A stretch of DNA of 32,354 nucleotides from an uncultured Collinsella sp. (GCA_905208975.1 CAJLRE010000015.1:1-32354), one strand, 5' to 3'. Positions 6,401 to 14,407 are shown, counted from the first letter of the stretch. Program-made: numbers and translations. Notes: a model not told the origin generated them from the sequence alone.

Positions 6401-8273
6401 GCTTATCTCGAGCTTTGGCTTTGCGGTCTTTACCGAGGATTCGCTCGCGCACCTGGTAAAGCCTGAGCGTCCGATTCGCGTCGTCGACCAGTGGATGTAC
6501 CACAGCCGCCTGTATGCCGTCGCCCGTTTTGTGACGATGCGCAACGACCTGGATCTGATCCAGCTCAATTCCTTCGGCTGTGGCCTGGACGCTCTGACCA
6601 CCGACCAGGTGCAGGAAATCCTTGAGGCCAGCGGCAAGATCTACACCGTGCTCAAGATCGACGAGGTGTCCAACCTGGGCGCTGCGCGCATCCGCATCCG
6701 CTCGCTCATGGCGGCGCTCAAGGACCAGGAGGCCGAGCGCTTGGCCGAGGCTACGGCAGCGGGCGAGGCCTACGAGCAGGGCGACGCCGCGCCGGTGGCA
6801 CCCTCCATGGATGCTCCCGCATTCGCGAGCCGCAAGTACACGTTCGAGGCGCAGCGTGAGAGCGCCTCGACCGCATGGCCCAAGGTGCCCTTTACCGAGC
6901 AGATGCGCGAGGAGGGTTACACCATCCTGTGCCCGCAGATGGCGCCGATCCACTTTGACCTGGTCAAAGAGGTGTTCCGCGGTGCCGGCTACAACCTGGA
7001 GCTGCTGCCCTCGACTGACCACGATGCCGTCGAGGCCGGTCTGCGCTATGTGAACAACGACATCTGCTATCCGTCGATCCTGGTGACGGGTCAGATCATG
7101 GAGGCCATCGAGAGCGGTCGGTACGACCTGTCCAAGACAGCCGTGGTCATCAGCCAGACCGGCGGTGGCTGCCGTGCCACCAACTACATCGCGCTTATCC
7201 GCAAGGCCCTGCGCGAGAGCGGCCACCCCGAGATTCCGGTGATCTCGCTTTCGGCCGTGGCGCTGGGCGAGGACAACCCCGGCTTTAAGATTACGCCGGC
7301 GCTGCTTAAGCAGGCAGTCTACGCGGTGCTCTTTGGCGACGTGATGATGCAGATGCTCTATCGTTGCCGCCCGTACGAGGCAACGCCCGGTGCGGCGAAC
7401 GCACTCTACGAGGAGTACATGGCGCGCGCCCGCAAGCTGGCGCCCAAGTTCAACAGGCATAACTACACCAAGCTGTGCCGCGAGGCCATCCGCGCGTTCG
7501 ACTCCATGCCGCTCGTGGGCGAGGGCACCAAGCCGCGCGTGGGCGTGGTCGGCGAGATCTTGGTCAAGTTCCATCCCACGGCCAACAACCACGTGGTCGA
7601 CGTTATCGAGCGCGAGGGCTGCGAGGCCGTGGTACCGGGCCTGCTCGACTTCTTCCTGTACTCCATGAGCAACGCCGAGCTGCAGAAGGACGAGCTGGGA
7701 AGCTCTCCCACTACGCGCGCGGGCATGCAGGCGCTCATCAAGCTGGTGGACTGGATGCGCACGCCGGTGGAGGAGATGCTCGAGAAGTCCCGCCGCTTTG
7801 AGGCGCCCGAGCGCATCGGCACCATGGCCGACAAGGCCCGCACAGTGCTTTCGGTGTGCAACAACATGGGCGAGGGCTGGCTGCTCACGGCCGAGATGCT
7901 CGACCTGATCGATCACGGTGCGCCCAACATCATCTGCACGCAGCCCTTCGCGTGCCTGCCCAATCACGTGGTGGGCAAGGCCGTAATCAAGGAGCTGCGC
8001 CGCCAACATCCCGAGAGCAACATCGTCGCGGTGGACTACGACCCCGGCGCGTCCGAGGTCAACCAGCTCAACCGTATTAAGCTCATGATCAGCGTGGCCA
8101 AGGAGAACATGCGCGCCGGTAAGGGCTTTAAGCTCGAGAAGGTGGCGCCGCTCGCGATGGACGAGGTCACCGGCCAGATGCGTGCTCATGACGGCTGTGT
8201 GAGCTGCGGGCCGGCCAGCGAGGAGGCCGTGGCATCGGTCGCCGAGCGCCTGGGACGCGGCATTAAGAAGTAA
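3492..8273 (+). CDS. Giant CoA-enzyme activase / 2-hydroxyacyl-CoA dehydratase-like fusion protein
   Basis: 1593 residues. After an Ala-rich N-terminal segment (1-80) come two BcrAD/BadFG-type ATPase domains: GIDVGSTTVKLAVL at about 88 and GIDAGSTTMKAAL at about 403. Each keeps the two cysteines that hold a bridging 4Fe-4S cluster in archerases such as HgdC: C205 in CAGGTGAF with C244 in SRCGVF, and C525 in CSSGCGSF with C564 in SRCTVF, both 39 apart. A cysteine cluster (VRCGRCSNNC, about 683) and the DUF2229 region (from GTVGIPRALNMYENYPF) follow, then a region like the HgdB/HgdD dehydratase subunit with several conserved cysteines, ending near CVSCG. The family (COG1924-COG3580-COG3581 fusions) is expected to couple ATP hydrolysis to low-potential electron transfer; its substrate is not established. 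GAGGAGAG precedes the ATG. Cotranscribed with the TetR gene. Confidence 0.9.
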   Translation: MSKLVEGIKDRMVAAAREAAPTVMDAAQKAATAAVEKVAEAVADAKNVAGETSVAAEPATATEPVAAAHAPEGAIFNPKNARGNLHLGIDVGSTTVKLAVLNDDNQIVYAKYQRHHTDVRACARDLFEGAATVLPTAQMTCAITGSGGLLLSQWLDLEFVQEVIASKRAVETLIPATDVAIELGGEDAKIIYFDNGIEQRMNGTCAGGTGAFIDQMATLLHTDASGLNELAANATTIYPIASRCGVFAKTDVQPLLNEGARPEDVAASIFQAVVTQTISGLACGRPIRGNVAFLGGPLQYLSELRHRFYLTLNLDEEHRIVPQNAHLFVASGAAMAHESNKLSTFPQLIEAIDALGDTQGAEVERLDPLFATDEDFAEFKTRHDQEVVPKGKLDGYTGRVFIGIDAGSTTMKAALVGEDGQLLHTWYGNNNGDILGTAKVIMADFYNHIPAGCTIGHVTTTGYGEALLIEALKADSGEIETVAHLRGAKAFLPGVEFILDIGGQDMKCLRVKDGVIEHIMLNEACSSGCGSFIESFAVSMNMDVRAFADAAIHAKAPVDLGSRCTVFMNSRVKQAQKEGATVGDIAAGLSYSVIKNALFKVIKLRDPKEIGSQVIVQGGTFMSDATLRAFEQLTGVHAVRPDIAGCMGAYGAALLARDRAGADGTSTILSAGDIAHLTVTQKHVRCGRCSNNCQLTVNDFGGGRRFITGNRCEKGAGHKKQKTEAPNLFKKKNELLFNREVLSPDEAPRGTVGIPRALNMYENYPFWHAFFTRLGFSVQLSDQSSKKTYQAGIESMPSESVCYPAKMSHGHVMNLIDRDVDFIWMPCVRWERKEDPTAGNCYNCPIVMSYPTALALNIDEIREQNIEFLYPFVPYHDKTELKHRLYQVLAVDRVADAEAGRGRVRGPKITRSEVDAAVNAAFEADARFHEDIQTMGEEALKWVEDHGGHGIVLAGRPYHNDPEINHALPELISSFGFAVFTEDSLAHLVKPERPIRVVDQWMYHSRLYAVARFVTMRNDLDLIQLNSFGCGLDALTTDQVQEILEASGKIYTVLKIDEVSNLGAARIRIRSLMAALKDQEAERLAEATAAGEAYEQGDAAPVAPSMDAPAFASRKYTFEAQRESASTAWPKVPFTEQMREEGYTILCPQMAPIHFDLVKEVFRGAGYNLELLPSTDHDAVEAGLRYVNNDICYPSILVTGQIMEAIESGRYDLSKTAVVISQTGGGCRATNYIALIRKALRESGHPEIPVISLSAVALGEDNPGFKITPALLKQAVYAVLFGDVMMQMLYRCRPYEATPGAANALYEEYMARARKLAPKFNRHNYTKLCREAIRAFDSMPLVGEGTKPRVGVVGEILVKFHPTANNHVVDVIEREGCEAVVPGLLDFFLYSMSNAELQKDELGSSPTTRAGMQALIKLVDWMRTPVEEMLEKSRRFEAPERIGTMADKARTVLSVCNNMGEGWLLTAEMLDLIDHGAPNIICTQPFACLPNHVVGKAVIKELRRQHPESNIVAVDYDPGASEVNQLNRIKLMISVAKENMRAGKGFKLEKVAPLAMDEVTGQMRAHDGCVSCGPASEEAVASVAERLGRGIKK

Positions 8274-8301
8274 CTGGCCTGCTATGGGCTAGATATGGGA
8301 C

Positions 8302-8338
8302 AAACGGGTGGCAGCCGTACCGGTTACCACCCGTTTTT
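8302..8338 (+). terminator. Rho-independent terminator after the activase fusion gene
   Basis: AAACGGGTGG (8302-8311) pairs perfectly with CCACCCGTTT (8327-8336), followed by a T5 run. It ends the TetR-activase operon 29 bases after the stop codon. Confidence 0.9.
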
Positions 8339-8390
8339 ACTGGACATCTGTTGCGTAAACGGTCCAACTATCACCCCCTGCGAACTTGGA

Positions 8391-8521
8391 TTTCGGAAGT
8401 ATGCGGCAAAATTTGAATAGGCCGAGCACACTGGATATGCCCAAGCTTTGTACCTGCGGTTTTATTGGTGAAAAACCGGGGTGTGCTCGAGGGCTCCGGA
8501 ATTTGCCGCATACTTCCGAAA
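8391..8521. repeat. Nested inverted-repeat element B
   Basis: Outer arms of 20 bp (8391-8410 and 8502-8521) match perfectly: TTTCGGAAGTATGCGGCAAA. Inside lie CGAGCACAC / GTGTGCTCG (8423-8431, 8481-8489) and CGGTTTT / AAAACCG (8457-8463, 8472-8478). The 131-base element can fold into one long branched-free hairpin and has no convincing coding content. Its arms resemble those of element A and the motifs near the end of the window. Confidence 0.85.
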
Positions 8522-8715
8522 ACAACGTCTCGGTGGCACCAAAAATTGCCTCCAGAACCCTGAGATAATGAACATATTGTAGCCGTTCGCCGCAAATTAT
8601 CGTCCGTTCATGGAACCTATCTCCAACGAGTTGTAACCATATGGTTTGATGTTGAAAACATATGATTGCCGGCAGGCCATAGGTGACGTTCCCCCTGATA
8701 TCGGAGGTTCCAGGT

Positions 8716-8754
8716 ATGTTTCGCGCTCCGTTAAATAACTATCGGTTGGGCTAA
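8716..8754 (+). CDS. 12-residue leader ORF coupled to the next gene
   Basis: MFRAPLNNYRLG begins 8 bases after CGGAGG (8702-8707) and ends with TAA one base before the ATG at 8756, whose own ribosome site is poor. The arrangement suggests translational coupling, or that the ribosome site serves a leader peptide. It has no recognisable attenuator, so its function is open. Confidence 0.4.
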   Translation: MFRAPLNNYRLG

Positions 8755-8755
8755 C

Positions 8756-9205
8756 ATGGGTCGCCGTGCTATTTCGATAACCCTTGCAGTGGTCTGCCTG
8801 GCTGTGCTCTTAGGCGCTACGGGGCTGTTTGCTATAAGTCGAGAAACATCCTATATGCAGGAATGTGCTTCCGAAGGCTTTGTCATTGATGGTTACTATC
8901 GGGATGACAAAACGAGTCGGGAAACCCTGGCTTTTCTTGAGGAGGACAACTGTCGATGGCAGCTGGTCGACCAAGACGGAATCTGCACAGACGGGCAGTT
9001 TAAGCGTACGGATGACCCCAACATCCTGATATTAAAGAAGGAAAACGGTGAAGAATTCGGTACGGTCCACGTGGCGTACTTGTCACGCCGACGCGATCAG
9101 GGCTTGCTCTACCTATTTAGAGATACCAGGGTGACCCGTTTTTATCTGGTGAGTACCGGTCCGGCGTTTACGGTGGAGTCTGGCGATGTCGATGCGGACA
9201 GTTGA
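8756..9205 (+). CDS. Small membrane-anchored or secreted hypothetical protein
   Basis: 149 residues; not recognised. Residues 1-27 are a basic tip plus a hydrophobic segment (SITLAVVCLAVLLGATGLFA), a signal peptide or membrane anchor without a lipobox cysteine at the usual place. The remaining 120 residues are polar and look like a small beta-rich extracytoplasmic domain (repeated patches such as NCRWQLVDQDG, DPNILILKKENG, LLYLFRDTRVTRFYLV). Two cysteines at the start of the domain region could form a disulfide. Base composition is less GC-rich than most neighbours. The start has a weak ribosome site but follows directly on the leader ORF at 8716-8754. A strong terminator follows, so it is probably monocistronic apart from the leader. 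Confidence 0.65.
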   Translation: MGRRAISITLAVVCLAVLLGATGLFAISRETSYMQECASEGFVIDGYYRDDKTSRETLAFLEEDNCRWQLVDQDGICTDGQFKRTDDPNILILKKENGEEFGTVHVAYLSRRRDQGLLYLFRDTRVTRFYLVSTGPAFTVESGDVDADS

Positions 9206-9225
9206 TTCACGGCAATAAAACAGCG

Positions 9226-9261
9226 AGCGGGGCACGGACATGAATCGCGCCCCGCTTTTTT
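9226..9261. terminator. Terminator between convergent genes
   Basis: AGCGGGGC (9226-9233) pairs with GCCCCGCT (9249-9256) and runs into a T6 tract on the plus strand. It ends the hypothetical gene and may also serve the DUF389 gene arriving from the other side, although the minus-strand tail is poorer. Confidence 0.85.
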
Positions 9262-9333
9262 GCTCGCGGCCTGCGTCGCGTCTGCGCCTCGTTCCGACTC
9301 GCGCCCGTGCGCGCATCCATCTCACATCCCGCA

Positions 9334-10473
9334 TCACTTCACATCGAACTCCACGCGATCGAGTTCGGGCACGTTGAGGTCGATGAGCTTGCGGGCGACG
9401 TGGCGGTCGTGTGCCCCAAGCGTCTCGTCTGTCGTCACATGGGCGACAATCTCGCGCTCGACGATACCCTCCTCCTCGCCTTCGGTAGCCGAGGTCTCGA
9501 CGGCGACGGTGTAGTCCTTAAAGCCTGGCAGCACCGCCGCAAGCTCGCGCGTGGTCTCGGTGATGCCGTAGCCGTCCTGCACGCCGGCCTGCGCCGAGCC
9601 AATGGATCCCGCGGTCATAACGATGCAGGGGATGGCAAAGATCACCGTACCCACGATGATGCGTCGGCGCACCTTGCGCGATAGCTCGTCGACCTCAGCG
9701 TTTTCCTCGGCAGTCACAATGCCGTCGCCGTTGAGGTCACGCTTGAGCGGTACACGTAAAAGAAGCAATACGGCTTCGGCCGCCAGCGCGATAAAGACGA
9801 CGTTGATGCCAAACTCGTAGAGCGCCGAGAGGAACAGCGACCCGCTCGCGATGGCGATGCCGTAACCCGCCGCGCACAGGGGCGGCATGAGCGCGGTCGC
9901 CACGGCTACGCCGGCAATGAGCGTGGCGGGTTCCTGGTCGCGTGAGTTGCCTAGGCCGCCCGCAAAGCCGCCGGCGAGCGCGACAGCGAGGTCCCACACA
10001 GTCGGCGTCGAATTGTCGATGATGGCAGCTGTGGTGGTGCCAAGGGGCGAGAGCTTAAAGTACAACGTGGACGTGACCAGGCAAAAGGCCATCTGCAGCG
10101 CAAGGCTGGCGATGGCTTCGACAGTAATCTCACGGTCGAGCGTGGCGATGCCATATGCCATGGCAAGGACCGATCCCATGAGCGGGCAGATGAGCATGGC
10201 ACCCACGATGGCGATGTCCGAGTCGATATCGAGGCCGATGCTTGCGATGAGCATGGCGATGATGAGGATGCATAGGTGGGAGCCAGTCAGACGCGCCCCG
10301 TTTACAAAACGCTTGCGGATCACGTGATAGGGCGCGCGTCCCTCGCGAATGTTGAATGCGCGCTTTAGGAAGCGGGTGGCGTTCTCCATGGCCTCACTAT
10401 GGGCAGGGCGGATGCCGTGGCGCCGGTGATGGCGTTCGCGCAGCCGCTTGATCTGTTGCTTGTCGAGTTCCAT
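9334..10473 (-). CDS. DUF389 family membrane protein with an EF-hand-like loop
   Basis: 379 residues. The membrane core carries the DUF389 hallmarks: TGSHLCILIIAMLIASIGLD, then GAMLICPLMGSVLAMAYG, and later PATLIAGVAVATALMPPLCA. The family is integral to the membrane and of unknown function. Residues 246-257, DLNGDGIVTAEE, match the twelve-position EF-hand/dockerin calcium loop (D1, N3, D5, G6, hydrophobic 8, E12) and sit between two membrane helices. The C-terminal 90 residues form a soluble alpha/beta domain. I chose the ATG at 10473, with GAGGTG just upstream; the open frame continues 49 codons further but that extension reads as non-coding. Transcribed away from the coiled-coil surface protein gene across a 307-base intergenic region. 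Confidence 0.85.
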   Translation of the reverse strand: MELDKQQIKRLRERHHRRHGIRPAHSEAMENATRFLKRAFNIREGRAPYHVIRKRFVNGARLTGSHLCILIIAMLIASIGLDIDSDIAIVGAMLICPLMGSVLAMAYGIATLDREITVEAIASLALQMAFCLVTSTLYFKLSPLGTTTAAIIDNSTPTVWDLAVALAGGFAGGLGNSRDQEPATLIAGVAVATALMPPLCAAGYGIAIASGSLFLSALYEFGINVVFIALAAEAVLLLLRVPLKRDLNGDGIVTAEENAEVDELSRKVRRRIIVGTVIFAIPCIVMTAGSIGSAQAGVQDGYGITETTRELAAVLPGFKDYTVAVETSATEGEEEGIVEREIVAHVTTDETLGAHDRHVARKLIDLNVPELDRVEFDVK

Positions 10474-10780
10474 GTCCACCTCGTTCTGGCACGGGCCGCG
10501 CAACGCGCCCGTTGTCCTAACTCTACACCGTGGCGGATGAGGTGTCTGTTGGATGCGGAATCCGATAGGGCGGATGACGCGGGAGCAAATGCAAATCACA
10601 GGTTCAATTTGATCCCGCAATAATATGATGCACCAGCTCCTACATGTGTGACGAAATTGTGAAGCACGAGAGTGCGAGTTTCAAAAAATCCGCTGGTGAC
10701 CAATGTTGCGCAACAGAATTCAAAAATCGGCACCTACAGTTTGAAGCGTATGGATACATCCGTGTCAAAGGGAGAAAGCC
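10474..10780. other. Divergent intergenic region between DUF389 and surface protein genes
   Basis: No ORF or RNA gene is convincing. It must hold divergent promoters, but none is near consensus; TATGAT at 10624-10629 with TTCAAT 15 bases upstream is the best plus-strand candidate and would give a leader of about 145 bases. AAGGGAGA (10768-10775) is the ribosome site of the gene at 10781. Confidence 0.4.
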
Positions 10781-13700
10781 ATGGCAAACTACAGCCCACA
10801 ACACTTTGAGCCTCGGGCTAAGGCCGTCAACGTCAAGGGCGTTGCCAACCGCGCCGTCGCAACCGTTTTGACGGCGGGCCTCATTGTTCAGCCGCTTATG
10901 TCGCCGCTGGCGGCAATCGCCGCACCGTCAACCGATAACGGCGATTCTGTTCAGGGGGGGGGTAGTTCTGTAGAGAACACCGTTGCCGCCGGTAACCAAG
11001 CGGTCGTAAAGACGGCTGCCCAGCTGGCCGAGGAGTCGGCAAAGCAGCTCAAGGACGCTCAGGCCGCCTACGATGCCGCCCAGAAGAAGGCCGACGCGGC
11101 GGGCCAGTCTCAAAAGCAGGCACAGCAGCAAAAGAATCAGGCCTCGCAGGCTGTGAGCGACAACGAAATCGAGCAGAACGCAGCAGAAGTCGCCGCGCTC
11201 CAGGAGAAGATTGACGAGCTCAAAGCCGCCGTCGAAAAGACCGAGCAGCAGCAGAAGAAGCTGGGCGACCTGAACGATCAGCTCGAACAGGCCAACAAGA
11301 GTGTCGAGGATAAGACCCAGGCGCTCAAGGACGCCAAGGCAAAGCAGGATGAGGCCAAGAAGGCCCTCGATGATGCCCAAGCCAAGCTCGAGGCCATGGG
11401 TATGGACGAGTACGAGACTGCCAAGAAGGCTGTCGAGGACGCGCAGGCAAAGCTCGATGATGCCAATAAGGCCGTTGCTACTGCACAGGCCAATCTGGAC
11501 CAGGCCAAGGCTGCCGAGGCTAGCGCCCAGCAGGAAAAGAAGGACACTGAGACCGCTCTGACTTCCGCCCAGGCCAAGAAGCAGGAGACTGCCGCTGCTC
11601 TCGCTGCTGCGACCACTGCGCGCGATAACGCCCAGCAGAAGTTCGACCAGGCGCAGGCCGCGCTTGATGCCGCGACCTCGGGCACGGGTATCGATCTGAA
11701 CGCGCTCGAAGCTGCCAAGGTCACTGCCGCCAGCGAGCTCGCGACCGCGCAGGCCGCGCTCGAAGCCGCGACGACTGCAGACGCCACTGCACAGGCGAAC
11801 CTGCAGGCTGCGCAGACTACCGTCACCGCCGCGCAGGAGAAGGCCAACGCCGCCAACGCTGCTGTGGCATCTGCCAAGTCTGCATACGATGCGGCAAACA
11901 AGGAGTACAACGCCGCCGCCAGCGAGCGCGACGCCGCCAAGGCCGCATACGAGAAGGCGCAGCAGACCGAAGCAGACAAGAAGACCGCGTACGATAAGCT
12001 TGTCGAAGTTCGCAAGCAGAAGCGCAGCGAGTGGGAGACGGCATGCGCTGAATCCGATACCGCCAAGAAGGCATACGACACCGCGAATGCCGAGGTCGAG
12101 AAGCTTAACCAGCAGATTGCCGACCTCAAGTCGAACATGACCGTAGACCAGAATGTTATCAGCCAGGGCATGTTCGGCTTCATGAACTACATCATCGGCG
12201 GCAGCCAGTTCACAGCCACGCAGAAGAAGAACGCCCAGGACGCCGTATCGATGCTGACCGGTGCCGATGACAAGGCCGAATGGTATGACCAGTACGTCGA
12301 TCAGGACATGTCTCGCGACACCAACCCGCTTTCCCTGGAGCAGATGCGCAACGCCCTGACATATCTCGACACCCAGAACAACCTCCGCAAGGCGAACGGT
12401 CAGTCGGCGCTCAGCGTCAGCCTCCGCATGACTGTGGCAGCCGCCCTTAATGCATCATATTCATCGAACATCTGGAGACACTCAGGCTGCTACTGGGATA
12501 ACGGTGAAAATCTTGCCGGCGGAGGCGGCGCATATACCGGCGGCGAGACCGAGGATACACTCGGTTGGCCCTATACTGGTCTCTACACTCAGGAGAAGGT
12601 TAATTACGAGAATTGGATTAAAAAGTACGGTGCGGATAGCGAGGCTGGCAAAGCTCTCATGGCTCATCGCTATGATTCGTACTATATCTACCAAAACTAT
12701 CGCGATGTGTATTCCGGCACAAAAGATGAAAACGGTAAGGAAAGAGGAGACGGCTGCGGGCACTATCTCAACGTTATCGATTCCGCTACGGTGGCTATCG
12801 GTATCGCAACCGGTAACGGTAAGAACACCGATTCCGAGGTAACCGCATTCGATTACAGCGATGATGACACTCAGGCTGATTTCACTGTCTCCGAGTTCAA
12901 GAAGCTCGTCAACGACTACATCGATTCTGCCTATAACGCTGGCGGCACGCAGGCGCAGAAGGCGCAACTCAAGGAGCTCCAGAGCAAGCTCGCCGAGGCG
13001 CAGAAGACGCTGGGCACGGCCGATACGGCATATCTCGCTGCTCTCAATAATCAGAAAGACGCACAAGACGCCTATACCGCGGCCGACACGAACGTGAACA
13101 CCGCCAAGGGCGAGTACGAGAAGGCCAAGTCCGGCACCGCCGCCGCGAAGATGGCATACGACGCTGCCGAAGCCAAACTCAAGGGTATCGACGTCAAGAC
13201 GCCCAAGACCAAGCTCGACGCCGCCAAGGGCGAGGCCGCTACTGCCCAGGCAACTCTCGATAAGGCAAACGCCACGCTTGCTGACAGCAAGACGAAGGCA
13301 GCCGATGCCGCTGCTCACAAGGCGAAGGCTCGCAGCGCCCGCGATGCCGCCAAGGCAAAGTCCGATCAGGCCAATGAGGCGTATGACAACGCCACGGCTT
13401 CGGTCAAGGACCTTACCGCCAAGTGCGATGCCGCCAAGACGGACCTTGCGAACAAGCAGGGCACGCTTGACGATGCCAAGAAGGCCGACGACGCTGCCCA
13501 AGCTGGCGTTGACAAGGCTCGGGCCGCAGATACGCACGCCGCGACCACTCTTTCGGACGCCAAGCAGGCAGTTGATGCCAAGAAGCAGGCCCTGTCCGAC
13601 GCGCAGGCGAAGGCCAAGGCCGCCGAGGGTGAGCTGGCCGGCGCAAACAAGGCCTTCGAGCGCTTCGCCGGCGCCCAGAAGGCGGTCGACGACGCCAAGG

Positions 13701-14290
13701 CCGCCTATGACGCTGCCGTCGCCGGTGTCGCCGATGCCCAGAAGCAGCTCGAGGCCGCCAACGAAGCCGTCGTCGATGCGAACCTCGAGATCGTCAAGGC
13801 CAAGGCCGAGCTTGCCAACGACGAGGCGCTCAAGGCCGATCTTGAGGCTGTCGACCACAAGGCATCCCTTGCCGCGGGCACGACGGGCAACGAGAAGCTG
13901 GTCAAGCTGAACGCTGCCTACGCTCGCTATAAGGCCGCCGTCGATGCCGCCGCTGGCCTCAAGGCTGCTCTGAGCGATGCCGATGCCAAGCTGTCCGATG
14001 CCAACGACGCCTATGCCGCCGCGCTTGCCGAGCTTGGCGATGCCAAGGATGCCCTGGCTGCCGCGCAGGCCGAGTACGACAAGTATCATCCCAAGGCTGA
14101 GCTGCAGGCCAAGCCTCAGGTTGCGCAGGCTGCCGCAAAGGCTCCTGTCGCCAAGAAGAAGGCCACGGACGGTGCACTTGCTCAGACGGGCGATACCTCC
14201 GCGCTTGCAGGTGAGGTCTTCGCCATCGGCGGCATTACGCTCGTTGCCACGGGTGTGACGCTCGGCGATCGTCGTCGCAAGCAGATGTAG
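10781..14290 (+). CDS. Coiled-coil surface protein with CAP domain and LAQTG wall anchor
   Basis: 1169 residues. A long signal peptide (1-48, cleavage likely near AIAA) is followed by a coiled-coil stalk of alanine, lysine, glutamate and glutamine heptads (about 75-455). A globular CAP/SCP-type domain lies at about 455-710: it shows NNLRKANGQSALS, WRHSG, GENLAGG and GHYLNVIDSATVAIGIA, which supply the His-Glu-Glu-His set of the family. A second coiled-coil stalk spans about 725-1120. The C-terminus is a sorting signal: LAQTG, a hydrophobic helix and RRRKQM. LAxTG is the motif of class E sortases in high-GC actinobacteria, so the protein should be covalently wall-attached and probably mediates adhesion or cell-cell contact. 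A nine-G tract at residues 58-61 makes phase variation possible. Ribosome site AAGGGAG is well placed; a strong terminator follows. Confidence 0.88.
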   Translation: MANYSPQHFEPRAKAVNVKGVANRAVATVLTAGLIVQPLMSPLAAIAAPSTDNGDSVQGGGSSVENTVAAGNQAVVKTAAQLAEESAKQLKDAQAAYDAAQKKADAAGQSQKQAQQQKNQASQAVSDNEIEQNAAEVAALQEKIDELKAAVEKTEQQQKKLGDLNDQLEQANKSVEDKTQALKDAKAKQDEAKKALDDAQAKLEAMGMDEYETAKKAVEDAQAKLDDANKAVATAQANLDQAKAAEASAQQEKKDTETALTSAQAKKQETAAALAAATTARDNAQQKFDQAQAALDAATSGTGIDLNALEAAKVTAASELATAQAALEAATTADATAQANLQAAQTTVTAAQEKANAANAAVASAKSAYDAANKEYNAAASERDAAKAAYEKAQQTEADKKTAYDKLVEVRKQKRSEWETACAESDTAKKAYDTANAEVEKLNQQIADLKSNMTVDQNVISQGMFGFMNYIIGGSQFTATQKKNAQDAVSMLTGADDKAEWYDQYVDQDMSRDTNPLSLEQMRNALTYLDTQNNLRKANGQSALSVSLRMTVAAALNASYSSNIWRHSGCYWDNGENLAGGGGAYTGGETEDTLGWPYTGLYTQEKVNYENWIKKYGADSEAGKALMAHRYDSYYIYQNYRDVYSGTKDENGKERGDGCGHYLNVIDSATVAIGIATGNGKNTDSEVTAFDYSDDDTQADFTVSEFKKLVNDYIDSAYNAGGTQAQKAQLKELQSKLAEAQKTLGTADTAYLAALNNQKDAQDAYTAADTNVNTAKGEYEKAKSGTAAAKMAYDAAEAKLKGIDVKTPKTKLDAAKGEAATAQATLDKANATLADSKTKAADAAAHKAKARSARDAAKAKSDQANEAYDNATASVKDLTAKCDAAKTDLANKQGTLDDAKKADDAAQAGVDKARAADTHAATTLSDAKQAVDAKKQALSDAQAKAKAAEGELAGANKAFERFAGAQKAVDDAKAAYDAAVAGVADAQKQLEAANEAVVDANLEIVKAKAELANDEALKADLEAVDHKASLAAGTTGNEKLVKLNAAYARYKAAVDAAAGLKAALSDADAKLSDANDAYAAALAELGDAKDALAAAQAEYDKYHPKAELQAKPQVAQAAAKAPVAKKKATDGALAQTGDTSALAGEVFAIGGITLVATGVTLGDRRRKQM
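10954..10962 (+). repeat. Nine-G homopolymer tract in the surface protein gene
   Basis: Nine consecutive G bases lie about 170 bases inside the gene, just after the signal-peptide region. With nine the frame is open. With eight the frame reads GTA GTT CTG TAG; with ten it reads TAG directly after the tract. Either slip therefore truncates the protein to about 60 residues. Confidence 0.85.
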
Positions 14291-14356
14291 CGTTTCGAGC
14301 GTAGTTTCTGCAACGAACTTCAATTCATAACGGGACCGTCTCGTTAGCCAAACGAT

Positions 14357-14398
14357 AAGGCCGGCGCGCTGTTAAATGCAGCGCGCCGGCCTTTCTTT
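14357..14398 (+). terminator. Terminator of the surface protein gene
   Basis: A perfect 15-bp stem (AAGGCCGGCGCGCTG, 14357-14371, with 14379-14393) on a 7-base loop, followed by TTCTTT. Confidence 0.92.
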
Positions 14399-14407
14399 GC
14401 GTTGGTA

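Noticed and set aside
5067..8189. A 1040-residue open frame on the minus strand
   Set aside because: It is the antisense shadow of the activase/dehydratase gene in GC-rich DNA, with His/Gly/Asp/Leu-heavy composition, no ribosome site and no recognisable domain.
8386..8568. A 60-residue ORF across element B
   Set aside because: It runs through both arms of the palindrome, has no ribosome site and unusual composition.
11040..12120. Tandem DNA repeats in the coiled-coil region
   Set aside because: The similarity comes from repeated Ala/Lys/Glu heptads; no exact DNA unit recurs at a fixed period.
12482..14323. A 613-residue open frame on the minus strand opposite the coiled-coil gene
   Set aside because: Leu/Gly-rich shadow of Ala/Lys/Glu codons; no start signal.
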